From positions 1 through 35,368 of the forward strand of contig JAFTDG010000045.1 of assembly GCA_017454325.1 (NCBI GenBank): a stretch of DNA of 35,368 bases. Direction: 5' to 3'. This DNA is from Desulfovibrio sp. Lineage in GTDB: Bacteria; Desulfobacterota; Desulfovibrionia; Desulfovibrionales; Desulfovibrionaceae. The notes below the pieces were generated by a model. It did no database searches, was not told where the DNA came from, and saw nothing but the letters and a program-made list of their open reading frames with translations. The position numbers and the translations under genes are program-made. This document shows, piece by piece, positions 1 to 7,261 of this stretch (its first letter is position 1; each line of letters begins with the position of its first letter).

Positions 1-36
1 CCCGTGTCGGCAGTTCAATTCTGTCCCTCGGCACCA
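1..36 (+). tRNA. tRNA 3' end, probably tRNA-Leu (5' part outside window)
   Basis: The first 36 bases fold as the 3' end of a tRNA. A 5-bp T stem (9-13 with 21-25) closes a 7-base loop that starts TTC. It is followed by the acceptor strand CCTCGGC (26-32), discriminator A (33) and an encoded CCA (34-36). The eight bases before the T stem look like the end of a long variable arm. The acceptor predicts a 5' end GCCGAGG, typical of bacterial tRNA-Leu, and A73 agrees. The anticodon lies outside the window, so the isotype is inferred. Confidence 0.75.
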
Positions 37-44
37 GAAATTTC

Positions 45-72
45 AAAAGGTTGCGAGAAATCGCAACCTTTT
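45..72 (+). terminator. Rho-independent terminator after the tRNA
   Basis: A perfect 11-bp inverted repeat, AAAAGGTTGCG and CGCAACCTTTT, encloses a 6-base loop. The T-rich 3' arm serves as the U tract. It lies eight bases after the tRNA CCA end, so it most likely ends the tRNA transcript. Confidence 0.8.
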
Positions 73-262
73 CTGCACTAAAATCCGGCCATTTCGCACC
101 AAACTTTGGTGCTAGCGCAACGCAATTTATTTCTCCTCCCGAGATTTCTCCGCGCCGTTTGGCTGCATCGCCTCTGCACTCCGGCTAGCCCAGACGGCCA
201 GAGCCATCTGCCTCTTTGCAAGGGAGTCTGTTATAAATGCATTGTGTGTACCCTAAAAACTA
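73..262. other. Non-coding gap between the tRNA and the ArsR promoter
   Basis: No convincing gene lies here. A short hairpin (GCACCAA/TTGGTGC, 96-112) and the palindrome GGCTAGCC near 182-189 are visible. No second copy of the tRNA 3' end (a possible att site) was recognised here or near 2581. The only ORF runs through the downstream promoter and lacks a ribosome binding site. Confidence 0.5.
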
Positions 263-290
263 TTGACATTTCGAAAATTATAGATATAAG
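263..290 (+). promoter_or_regulatory. Promoter and overlapping palindrome ahead of the ArsR gene
   Basis: A consensus -35 TTGACA (263-268) and a -10 TATAAG (285-290) are separated by 16 bp. The palindrome TTATAGATATAA (278-289), with arms TTATA and TATAA around GA, covers the -10 box. This is where an ArsR-type repressor would bind to shut off its own gene. A similar palindrome recurs at 665-680. The promoter match is strong; its use as an operator is inferred. Confidence 0.6.
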
Positions 291-322
291 AAACTAGGAA
301 GATGATTTAGAGAGGTAACCTG

Positions 323-637
323 GTGGACATTGTAGAAATTGCCAAAGCGCTGTCCAACGAAACACGGCTAAATATCCTTCGGTGGCTGAAGGAACCATAC
401 GAAAACTTCCCGCCACAGGGAGGGAGTCTTGGTACCCCTGTTGACCTGAGGGGTGGTGTGTGCGTCAGCAGTATCCAGGCGAAGGCAGGGGCGTCTCTGT
501 CCACAATTTCCAATTATCTGACCATACTGCAGGATGCTGGTCTTCTCGTTTCAGAGCGGCATGAAAAATGGACCTACTATCGAAGGAATGAAGAACTGAT
601 ACAAGAGTTTGCAAAATTCATTAAAAATGAGCTGTGA
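323..637 (+). CDS. ArsR/SmtB-type winged-helix transcriptional regulator
   Basis: This 104-residue protein is the usual size for the ArsR family. The N-terminal helix contains ALSNETRLNILRWL (9-22). A winged helix-turn-helix covers about residues 48-88, with the recognition helix in LSTISNYLTILQDAGLL and a wing rich in basic and aromatic residues (WTYYRR). Its start is GTG, chosen because GAGG sits 7 bases upstream. The only cysteine is Cys47, so the classic CxC metal site of ArsR/SmtB sensors is absent and the inducer is unknown. It precedes two radical-SAM genes on the same strand, separated from them by a terminator and a second palindrome, and probably represses itself and them. AT-rich surroundings and AGA/ATA codon use differ from the rest of the window, which suggests acquisition by transfer, perhaps from Firmicutes. 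Confidence 0.85.
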   Translation: MDIVEIAKALSNETRLNILRWLKEPYENFPPQGGSLGTPVDLRGGVCVSSIQAKAGASLSTISNYLTILQDAGLLVSERHEKWTYYRRNEELIQEFAKFIKNEL

Positions 638-638
638 T

Positions 639-661
639 GAGACCACGGTCTCTTTTTTTTT
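639..661 (+). terminator. Rho-independent terminator after the ArsR gene
   Basis: GAGACC (639-644) pairs with GGTCTC (647-652); realistically this is a 5-bp stem with a CACG loop. A run of nine T follows directly. It begins two bases after the regulator's stop codon, so the radical-SAM genes may need their own promoter or readthrough. Confidence 0.8.
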
Positions 662-664
662 AAA

Positions 665-680
665 TTATATATCGATATAA
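665..680. promoter_or_regulatory. Second candidate ArsR operator, ahead of the radical-SAM pair
   Basis: TTATATATCGATATAA has arms TTATAT and ATATAA around ATCG. It shares the TTATA...ATATAA pattern with the palindrome over the regulator's own -10 box. It lies between the regulator's terminator and the first radical-SAM gene. A weak downstream promoter can be drawn (TTGTAT at 687-692, 17 bp, AATATA at 710-715). Operator function is inferred from symmetry and placement only. Confidence 0.45.
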
Positions 681-795
681 ATAGAATTGTATAAATGACT
701 TATTAACGAAATATACCAATATCGTACAGAGACAATTGATTATCCCAACTAACCGTATGAAATGTACATGCTACAGAACAAAAAGAGGAATACCT

Positions 796-1677
796 ATGCG
801 CTTTACAAGTGGAATCAACAGACCTCCCTTTGAGGCAAACTCAGGATATTTACAGGTAACGCGCGGCTGCTCTCATGCATCCTGCGCATTCTGCAGTTAT
901 TACAAAGACGCAGGATTCAAGAAATCTCTTATTGAAGAAATTGAAGAAGACGTAAAACAGATTCCACAGTATTTCGGAACTCCAGAGCGGATATTCCTTC
1001 AAGGGGCAGACGGTTTTGCAGCAGACTATGATGTGCTGATGAAGACCGCAGAACTGATCCACACGTATGTGCCATCCGTCAAAACCATCGGTGGATACGC
1101 GAGGATTGATAACTTCTGCGAAAAGACCGTAGAACAGATCAGGAATCTGGTCGATGCAGGCTATTCCAATCCGTATATCGGCGTGGAGTCCGGGGATGAT
1201 GCCATTCTAAAGTTAGTTCACAAAGGATACAACGCCGCTACGGCAAGATCGCAGATGGAAAAGCTGACAGAAGCCGGAATGCCATTCATCGCCAACTTCC
1301 TGAACGGCCTCGGCGGTGCGGGTTATGGGCCATCCCATGCGCAGAAAACTGCGGAGATTTATGACGGCATGAACATTTCTATGATCGAGGTCTCGTCCTT
1401 AACGTTGATTGCAAAGACCATTCTGTATCGCATGAAGGAAAAAGGGAAGTTTACGGAGGCCGGGGAACACGAACGTCTGCAGGAGATGCAGGAGTTTATA
1501 CGACGCCTCACCAATGAAACAGTCTTTCTTTCAGACCATGCATCCGTACCTTTCCGAGTAAGGGCTAGGCTGCCGGAACAGAAGCAGGAACTGATTGATG
1601 GAATCCAGAGCGTAATCGAAGCGTTGCCGGAAGAACAGCTTCGAACGCATAGAAAGACAGCAGAACAGTATTTTTAA
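796..1677 (+). CDS. Radical-SAM protein, first of a tandem pair
   Basis: A 293-residue radical-SAM enzyme. The 4Fe-4S ligands are Cys25, Cys30 and Cys33 in GCSHASCAFCSYY, a CX4CX2C spacing rather than the common CX3CX2C. A Gly-rich SAM-binding strand motif (YIGVESGDDAILKLVHKGY) follows mid-protein. The start at 796 is preferred over an upstream in-frame ATG at 736 because AGAGGA lies 6 bases before it, and because the protein then aligns from residue 1 with its neighbour, with all three cysteines at identical positions. The substrate is unknown; I place it only in the broad COG1032-like Fe-S oxidoreductase group. It is followed after 13 bases by its paralogue and is probably co-transcribed. 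Codon use (AGA, ATA, AAA) suggests foreign origin. Confidence 0.8.
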   Translation: MRFTSGINRPPFEANSGYLQVTRGCSHASCAFCSYYKDAGFKKSLIEEIEEDVKQIPQYFGTPERIFLQGADGFAADYDVLMKTAELIHTYVPSVKTIGGYARIDNFCEKTVEQIRNLVDAGYSNPYIGVESGDDAILKLVHKGYNAATARSQMEKLTEAGMPFIANFLNGLGGAGYGPSHAQKTAEIYDGMNISMIEVSSLTLIAKTILYRMKEKGKFTEAGEHERLQEMQEFIRRLTNETVFLSDHASVPFRVRARLPEQKQELIDGIQSVIEALPEEQLRTHRKTAEQYF

Positions 1678-1690
1678 AGAGGTTTGTAAC

Positions 1691-2581
1691 ATGCCGTACA
1701 ATGGAACGATTTATAGGCCACCAATAGAGGCAAATACATTTTTACTCCCCATCACAGAAGGCTGCACGCATAACAGCTGCACTTTCTGCAATATGTATCA
1801 GTACATTCCATTCCGAGTACTGCCCCTCTCTGAAGTGGAAGAATATTTGCTGGAGGTGAAGCAAAACTTTGGTAGATATTGCGACCGAATCCAGCGGATC
1901 TTTATGGTCGGCGCAGATCCCTTTGCATTGTCGGCAAAGATGCTTTTGGAGCGTATCGACCTGATCAAAAAGTATCTGCCAAATGTGAATGTTATCACAA
2001 TGTATGCCCGCACGGACAACATTGCTCACAAGTCCGATGAAAATCTCCAAGCTTTAAGAGAAGCTGGCGTTAATGACCTCTACATTGGCGTGGAATGCGG
2101 ACTGAATGATGTACTGGCGAGCTTGAACAAGGGTTATTCAGCAGATGAGACAAAACAGCAATGTCTGCGGCTGAATGCTGCAGGGATTCAGCATTGTGAC
2201 TTATTGATGCTAGGAACGGCGGGCAAAAGCAGAGGACTAGAATGCGCCAAGGCCTCCGCAGCCTTGGAAAACGAAATCAAGCCACACAAAATTCTGATCA
2301 ATACCATGTCAGCATTCGTGGGTACAAAACTGGATGATGATATAAAAACAGGTGCATTCATCCCCGCAACAGAAAAAGAGAATCTGGAGGAAGAGCGTGA
2401 ATTGCTTTGCGGACTGGAGCTGCCGGACTGTTTTTTCTGGGCGGCACATCCGCTGGATTCCATCAAAATTGAAGGTGTGCTTTGGGAGCATAAACAACAG
2501 ATGTTGGATATATTGGCATGGAGCATAGGCCATGTAAACGAAAATGCAATTACCCGAACATCAAGAGTAGGCACACTTTAG
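1691..2581 (+). CDS. Radical-SAM protein, second of a tandem pair
   Basis: A 296-residue paralogue of the preceding gene. Its start (MPYNGTIYRPPIEANTFLL) matches the neighbour's MRFTSGINRPPFEANSGYL in layout, and its cluster cysteines are also 25, 30 and 33 (GCTHNSCTFCNMY). The shared mid-protein motif is YIGVECGLNDVLASLNKGY. The two have diverged well beyond a recent duplication and may act as a pair or on related substrates. GAGG precedes the ATG. The stop is 16 bases before the convergent stop of the TraT-like gene, where the cassette appears to end. No maturase partner, precursor peptide or transporter is adjacent, so a RiPP role has no support here. Confidence 0.8.
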   Translation: MPYNGTIYRPPIEANTFLLPITEGCTHNSCTFCNMYQYIPFRVLPLSEVEEYLLEVKQNFGRYCDRIQRIFMVGADPFALSAKMLLERIDLIKKYLPNVNVITMYARTDNIAHKSDENLQALREAGVNDLYIGVECGLNDVLASLNKGYSADETKQQCLRLNAAGIQHCDLLMLGTAGKSRGLECAKASAALENEIKPHKILINTMSAFVGTKLDDDIKTGAFIPATEKENLEEERELLCGLELPDCFFWAAHPLDSIKIEGVLWEHKQQMLDILAWSIGHVNENAITRTSRVGTL

Positions 2582-2597
2582 CTGAACTAGCCTCGAC

Positions 2598-3263
2598 TTA
2601 GAAAATACCAGCGATAGAATTGGCCATTGCCTGTTCCAAAGGCATTTGAGCTTCTTCGTACTTGAGGTTAACCTTATTGGCATAACTTGCCATACGCGTA
2701 CGGTGCGTATGCTTTCCCTTGTTCGTCTTCTCAATCACCTGTACATCCGTTATAAGCGCGTAGGTGACATCCTTAACAAGGCTGCCGGCAACCATTTCAG
2801 CAGCACCACCAGCGAGGCCACCTACGAGCCCTCCTGTTGCCATACCGTAGCTTGAATGCGTAGCTGTACCGATAAGCACGCCACTAGCAGCACCGGTAAG
2901 CGCAGTGCCTGCGTAACCCATCCCCAAACTCTTCTCTAAAGCTGTTGGGTCTGTCATTTCACAGGAGAGGACATTTACCTGCATAATGTAATTTGCACTG
3001 GAGGGGCTGGAAACGACTTCGTAGCCTCGCGCAATAATACCGTCTACTACCAAATTTTGCAGATTTAATGTTTTGCCACTGGTATTCCGAAAATCCACAT
3101 ATACTTTCTCGCCCTTTTGATTCTCCAAGTCCATAAAAATAGTATCACTCATCTTTGTTTGAACATTCAAATCCTTCTTTGTAAGAGCAACCTGCATGGC
3201 ACTGCAACCAGAGAAAAAAATAATACAGCCTAAAAGGCAGCATTGAAAAACCACCTTTTGCAT
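2598..3263 (-). CDS. TraT-like outer-membrane lipoprotein (complement-resistance family)
   Basis: This 221-residue protein is a lipoprotein: a hydrophobic signal ends in FFSGC, with Cys20 as the lipid-modified residue. The mature protein follows the TraT pattern: CSAMQVALTKKDLNVQTKMSD at the start, a Gly/Ala-rich segment at about 114-160, then KDVTYALITDVQVIEKT, and a C-terminus ANKVNLKYEEA...SIAGIF. TraT of F-type plasmids mediates surface exclusion and serum resistance, but chromosomal relatives occur without conjugation genes and their role is unclear. No tra gene is nearby. AGGAG precedes the ATG by 8 bases. It is the last of three minus-strand genes, 56 bases after cytochrome c3. Confidence 0.85.
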   Translation of the reverse strand: MQKVVFQCCLLGCIIFFSGCSAMQVALTKKDLNVQTKMSDTIFMDLENQKGEKVYVDFRNTSGKTLNLQNLVVDGIIARGYEVVSSPSSANYIMQVNVLSCEMTDPTALEKSLGMGYAGTALTGAASGVLIGTATHSSYGMATGGLVGGLAGGAAEMVAGSLVKDVTYALITDVQVIEKTNKGKHTHRTRMASYANKVNLKYEEAQMPLEQAMANSIAGIF

Positions 3264-3319
3264 GACAAACTCCTATATATAGTTGCCCCGGCCCCCTTAC
3301 ACAGAGAAGGTAAAAAATC

Positions 3320-3706
3320 TTACGGATGACACTTGGACTTAGCACAGCCGGTTAACTCTTTCTTGCGCTCAGGCTTTTCCTCCACTGCCTTGGCATGACA
3401 GGCTAGACAGGTAGTATGGGCGGTTTCCTTCTTGGCATGCATAACGCGGTAAAGACTACGCACGCCTTTTTTCTCTGCCAGATCATCATGACAGCCGGCG
3501 CTGCCACACTTGGCGTAGTTTTCCTTCTCATTCACCAGATGGTGACAATCGGTACATGCAATTTTTTCATGCCCTGCGTGCGGGAACATCACAGTCTTTT
3601 TCATTCCCCTGAGTTCAAGCGGCTTGTCCGGCATGGCAGGAGAAGCCACAAGAGGAGATGCCGTGAGCAGGAGAATCGCACATGTCAAAAGTACGTTTTT
3701 TTGCAA
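3320..3706 (-). CDS. Periplasmic tetraheme cytochrome c3 (class III)
   Basis: A 128-residue precursor with a signal peptide and four heme sites in the classic c3 order: CxxCH (51-55), CX4CH (67-73), CxxCH (100-104), CX4CH (121-127). Extra histidines (His43, His46, His56, His90, His97) are candidates for the second axial ligands. Type I cytochrome c3 shuttles electrons between periplasmic hydrogenases or formate dehydrogenases and membrane complexes in Desulfovibrio. The start is a TTG codon at 3706: GGAGG lies 5 bases upstream and the signal peptide follows immediately. A longer reading frame to 3826 would add about 40 residues unlike a signal and overlap the neighbouring gene. It sits near, but outside, the dsr operon. 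Confidence 0.9.
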   Translation of the reverse strand: MQKNVLLTCAILLLTASPLVASPAMPDKPLELRGMKKTVMFPHAGHEKIACTDCHHLVNEKENYAKCGSAGCHDDLAEKKGVRSLYRVMHAKKETAHTTCLACHAKAVEEKPERKKELTGCAKSKCHP

Positions 3707-3791
3707 GTCTACCTCCGTAACCAGCGGGGTGGTATATTGGATCTGTACGTTACGTTCATTGGTCTCACAGCCGCAAATATCAACCCCTTCT

Positions 3792-5123
3792 CTACCCCAC
3801 GGTTTTACGTGCATAAGCGAGAACAAAATCTACCGCAGATGCTCTATCCTTTACCTCTCCGGCGATTTGTGCCTGTAGCAGCGCATCACGAATCACTCCT
3901 ACCAACGGCCCGGGAGCCAGCTTTGTTTCACTCATGATTTCATTCCCATTGAGCAGGGGCTCCAGCATCTGTTCCGGTGTTTCCGCTCTGTCAAGGTATT
4001 TCATGTTGTGATTAAATGAAGTAGGGATACCTCCACGTGCCTTGAGATCGGCTCGTGCCATGGCTATAAGCCGGGGATAATCATCAAGGGCCTTGAATCT
4101 GCGAATGCCCCTATCTGTCATCATAAAATGGAAACGCATATGGTGCAATACGAGATGGCAGAGCAAGTCTATGTCTACTTGAGAAAAATGGAGCCGTCTG
4201 AGGATTTTTCTGGTAACCTTGGCACCCACCCTGTGATGCTGGTAGTAGGTCCATTCTCCATCAATGAATTCACCTGTATATAACTTGCCGACATCGTGAA
4301 AAAACATGGCCATGGTGCCAAGCCAGTCGTAATGAAAGTCCTCTTCAGGGTAATGCTGCATGCACGCCAGAGTATGCTCAAAAATATTTTCCTGTTCGCC
4401 ATCCTTATTGCGCGTATGCATTACACAGACCAAGGCCGCAACTTCAGGGATAAGCCCTTGAAGAATGTGTGCGTCAAACAGCAGACGAACAAAGCGGTAC
4501 ATGGATTCAGCCGCCACTTTACGCCATTCGTCCATAATATCCTTAGTGGGGATATAGTCCAGTACACGGCTACCGGCACGCACAATGGCGAGCCAGGTAT
4601 TGGGTTCAATGGGGAGATCAAAATTGGCAGCAAAACGCAGGGCACGTACTGCAAGCAGATAGTCATGCCTGAGGGTTTCGTCAGGCAGACCTGTAAGACA
4701 GATAAAGCCTTCTTTCATATCTGCAAAACCCTCATATGCATCTCCTGAGGGCTCTGGGCTACCGAAACCCGTTAAGCGCAGCTGCATACGCTCTTCACGT
4801 GGCAAGCGTTCCATAATTGTTGGTGTAATACGCAAGAGTGACAGTTCTGGATGACCAGCAGCCGCAACTTCCAGTGGGTAGAAATTAAATCCGCAGCCAT
4901 CCTCCTCCATGAAGGCCAATGTACGTTGGTCGTGACGTGCTTCAGCTTTGGGGAACAGCTTGACGAGTGTCTCGGCATCTGTTTCACAAGCAATGTCCAC
5001 AACAGGGTGTGCTGCATTTTCCAGTAAGCGTTCTTGAAGGGGGGCATTGATGACATGCGCATCGTAGCCATTGCGCATCAGGGTTTTACAGATAGTTATG
5101 GCATCTTTGAGCGCTTGATGCAT
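3792..5123 (-). CDS. HD-domain protein with a degenerate tRNA-nucleotidyltransferase-like N-terminus
   Basis: A 443-residue protein laid out like CCA-adding enzyme or poly(A) polymerase plus HD domain. The family's neck motif is clear (HDYLLAVRALRFAANFDLPIEPNT, 153-176). The catalytic head has decayed: where GGxVRDxLLGR is expected it reads INAPLQERLL (25-34), the DxD position reads VVDIACETDA (41-50), and the RRDFTxNA motif is missing. The HD phosphohydrolase domain looks intact, with His250, His276-Asp277 and later histidines 297 and 327-328. It is probably a phosphohydrolase with a pseudo-nucleotidyltransferase domain, not the cell's CCA-adding enzyme. The ATG at 5123 is preferred to the upstream frame because AAGGAG lies 6 bases before it. 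Confidence 0.7.
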   Translation of the reverse strand: MHQALKDAITICKTLMRNGYDAHVINAPLQERLLENAAHPVVDIACETDAETLVKLFPKAEARHDQRTLAFMEEDGCGFNFYPLEVAAAGHPELSLLRITPTIMERLPREERMQLRLTGFGSPEPSGDAYEGFADMKEGFICLTGLPDETLRHDYLLAVRALRFAANFDLPIEPNTWLAIVRAGSRVLDYIPTKDIMDEWRKVAAESMYRFVRLLFDAHILQGLIPEVAALVCVMHTRNKDGEQENIFEHTLACMQHYPEEDFHYDWLGTMAMFFHDVGKLYTGEFIDGEWTYYQHHRVGAKVTRKILRRLHFSQVDIDLLCHLVLHHMRFHFMMTDRGIRRFKALDDYPRLIAMARADLKARGGIPTSFNHNMKYLDRAETPEQMLEPLLNGNEIMSETKLAPGPLVGVIRDALLQAQIAGEVKDRASAVDFVLAYARKTVG

Positions 5124-5232
5124 GCATGACTCCTTGCAGAAGAAAATTGTCTTGTTTTTGAATATTATGCCTGCACGAGCGGCGTCGTCAAGCATGCATA
5201 GTGGCAATACAAACACCTGAAGATAGCAGGAT

Positions 5233-5264
5233 AAAAAAAACCCCCAGGTGTAGTACCCAGGGGC
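5233..5264 (-). terminator. Rho-independent terminator of the dsrMKJOP operon
   Basis: Read on the minus strand, CCCCTGGGT pairs with ACCTGGGGG (9 bp including two G-U pairs), followed by a run of T. It sits 24 bases after the dsrP stop codon and separates the dsr operon from the HD-domain gene downstream. Confidence 0.8.
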
Positions 5265-5287
5265 ATACTGTTGTATCTATGGTATTG

Positions 5288-6457
5288 CTAATCAGTAAAA
5301 TGCCCTGTTTCCTTCTTGATACCCAGGGCTACTCGCCAGAGCAAAGACAATACTAAGGCTCCTACAGCGTACACGCCAAGTGCCACGACCACTTCCCTGC
5401 AAGTGGGCAGATAAGGGGTAATAGCCTCATACATGTTGGGGGTGAAACCACCAATAAGCAGACCAAGGCCCTTGTCAATCCACGAAGCAGCAACCAGCAT
5501 GATCAGGGCAATGGGCATAAGGGTGGGATGTGTACGCGTCTGTGGGGGGATGAGTATCGTCAGGCAGGCTATAGCCATGATAACAGCCGCCCACATCCAG
5601 TAGCTTACCCATAGCAGATGACCCTCATGACCAAAGAAGAGCACCCGAATGGGTTCTGCATGTCCAGGAATGCCACTGTAGAACGCTGTGAAGAGTTCCA
5701 GAAGATAGAAAAACACATTCACGCACATAGCATACACAATAATGGTCGCCAGTGTCTTTTTAGCTTCTTCGCCGATATCAAAGCCGGTAAGACGGCGAAG
5801 CAGCAGCATGAGCAACAGGAGTATGGCCGGGCCGGAGCAGAATGCCGAAGCAAGAAAGCGGCCAGCCATAATGGCGGTGAGCCAGTAATGACGCCCTGGA
5901 ATACCGGCATACAGAAAAGCCGTGACCGTATGGATGGAAAAGGCCCAGAGAATAGAAAGGTAGATGAGGGGCTTAATCCATTTCGGCGGGGTCACCTCAT
6001 GTCGTTCAGCTTCAAGCGTCACCCATCCAATGACAATATTGAGGCACAGATAGCCAATAAGTACGATCATGTCATAAAACATAACCGAATTGGGCGTAGG
6101 ATGCACCATAACATTCAGCATGCGTTGCGGTTGCCCCAGGTCGACTACAATAAAGAGCGCGCACATGACCACGGCAGCCACTGCCATGAACTCTCCGAAG
6201 ATGATCATGCGCTTGAATTTTTTGTAGTGGTGAAAATAGGTAGGCAACACAAGCATTACCGCTGATGCGGCAACACCAACAAAATAGGTGAACTGCGAGA
6301 TATACAGCCCCCACGATACGTCGCGGCTCATGCCGGTGATGGAGAGACCTTCCTGGAGCTGCGTCAGATACACAAGGCCACACCCGGCTATGCAGAGTAG
6401 CAGGAAGAGCAGCCACACGTAGTAGGTCTTGGGACCTTCAAGTAATTTTTCAAGCAT
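5288..6457 (-). CDS. dsrP: DsrP, NrfD-type membrane quinone-interacting subunit
   Basis: A 389-residue integral membrane protein with about ten hydrophobic helices, of the NrfD/PsrC type. Early features are FTYFVGVAASAVML and a long periplasmic/membrane alternation ending in a short charged tail. DsrP is the second quinone-reactive membrane subunit of DsrMKJOP and is thought to exchange electrons between menaquinone and the DsrO iron-sulfur protein. It is the last gene of the operon, starting 12 bases after the dsrO stop, with GGGGGAA before its ATG and the operon terminator just after it. The gene order M-K-J-O-P makes the assignment firm; NrfD paralogues of other complexes are unlikely here. 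Confidence 0.95.
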   Translation of the reverse strand: MLEKLLEGPKTYYVWLLFLLLCIAGCGLVYLTQLQEGLSITGMSRDVSWGLYISQFTYFVGVAASAVMLVLPTYFHHYKKFKRMIIFGEFMAVAAVVMCALFIVVDLGQPQRMLNVMVHPTPNSVMFYDMIVLIGYLCLNIVIGWVTLEAERHEVTPPKWIKPLIYLSILWAFSIHTVTAFLYAGIPGRHYWLTAIMAGRFLASAFCSGPAILLLLMLLLRRLTGFDIGEEAKKTLATIIVYAMCVNVFFYLLELFTAFYSGIPGHAEPIRVLFFGHEGHLLWVSYWMWAAVIMAIACLTILIPPQTRTHPTLMPIALIMLVAASWIDKGLGLLIGGFTPNMYEAITPYLPTCREVVVALGVYAVGALVLSLLWRVALGIKKETGHFTD

Positions 6458-6469
6458 GGCGTGTTCCCC

Positions 6470-7261
6470 CTAGATAAGATAGTAAACACCGGGCTGCGTG
6501 CCCAAACTGGGCTTACGGCGAATGCTGTAATTTTCGGCAAGCGCCTTGCGTACTGACGAATTGGGATCAGCCAAATCCCCAAAGAGGATCTTCCCACCCG
6601 AAGCTTCCACGCACGCAGGCATTTGGCCGACAGCAAGGCGCTCTGCACAGAAAGTACATTTTTCCACAACACCGATCATACGCGTAGGAAAGGCCGGGTT
6701 GGGCACGGGATCTGGCAGAAATTTGCGTGGGTCCTTGAAATTGAAGGAACGCGCACCATACGGACAGCCAGCCATACAGAAGCGACAACCGATGCAGCGA
6801 TGGTAATCCATGGCAACAATTCCGTCTTCCATTTTATATGTGGCTTGTGTGGGGCATACGCGTACACAGGGAGGATTTGTGCAGTGGTTGCAAAGCAGCG
6901 GATAACTTGCCAGCTTGCGCCTATTATCGAGAAATTCGTTCATCTCGTCCGGGAAGGCGTGTTCAAACGTATCCAGCCAAAACCACTTTACATTCTGATC
7001 ATCGGGAATATTTGGAACATTATGTACCTTGTGGCACGCTGCTATGAGGGGCTTGTAATCATTGGCCGAGAGAAAACGTCTCGTGTCAATAACCATAGCC
7101 CAACGTTTTGCATGCAGTGCCTTGCCCCCCTTTTCATAGGTTCCAGGGGCGACCTTGGCCTGAGCCGGGGCAGAGAGTGCATGTAGACCGGTCATGCCGC
7201 CGCTCAGGGCAAAGGCGGATATACCCGCCACTTTCAAAAAGCGTCTTCTGCTCTTGTTCAT
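6470..7261 (-). CDS. dsrO: DsrO, Tat-exported periplasmic iron-sulfur subunit
   Basis: A 263-residue ferredoxin-like protein that begins with a twin-arginine signal (SRRRFLK, 4-10, then a hydrophobic stretch to APAQA near 35), so it is exported folded. Cysteine groups fit several 4Fe-4S clusters: CNHCTNPPCVRVCP (124-137), CIGCRFCMAGCP (156-167), and CTFC (202-205) with Cys217. DsrO carries electrons between DsrP and the heme subunit DsrJ on the periplasmic side. The start at 7261 overlaps the dsrJ stop by four bases (ATGA), which indicates translational coupling. The longer frame upstream would bury the Tat signal, so it is rejected. Confidence 0.95.
   Translation of the reverse strand: MNKSRRRFLKVAGISAFALSGGMTGLHALSAPAQAKVAPGTYEKGGKALHAKRWAMVIDTRRFLSANDYKPLIAACHKVHNVPNIPDDQNVKWFWLDTFEHAFPDEMNEFLDNRRKLASYPLLCNHCTNPPCVRVCPTQATYKMEDGIVAMDYHRCIGCRFCMAGCPYGARSFNFKDPRKFLPDPVPNPAFPTRMIGVVEKCTFCAERLAVGQMPACVEASGGKILFGDLADPNSSVRKALAENYSIRRKPSLGTQPGVYYLI

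Noticed and set aside
106..297. 63-residue plus-strand ORF
   Set aside because: It lacks a ribosome binding site, runs through the consensus promoter of the ArsR gene, and its sequence resembles no protein.
736..795. Upstream start for the first radical-SAM protein
   Set aside because: The 20 extra residues have no counterpart in the paralogue, and the ribosome binding site sits before the ATG at 796.
1..2597. Integrative element with att repeats
   Set aside because: A second copy of the tRNA 3' end was looked for around 2581-2605; only CCTCG is shared. No integrase is present, so an intact element is not claimed.
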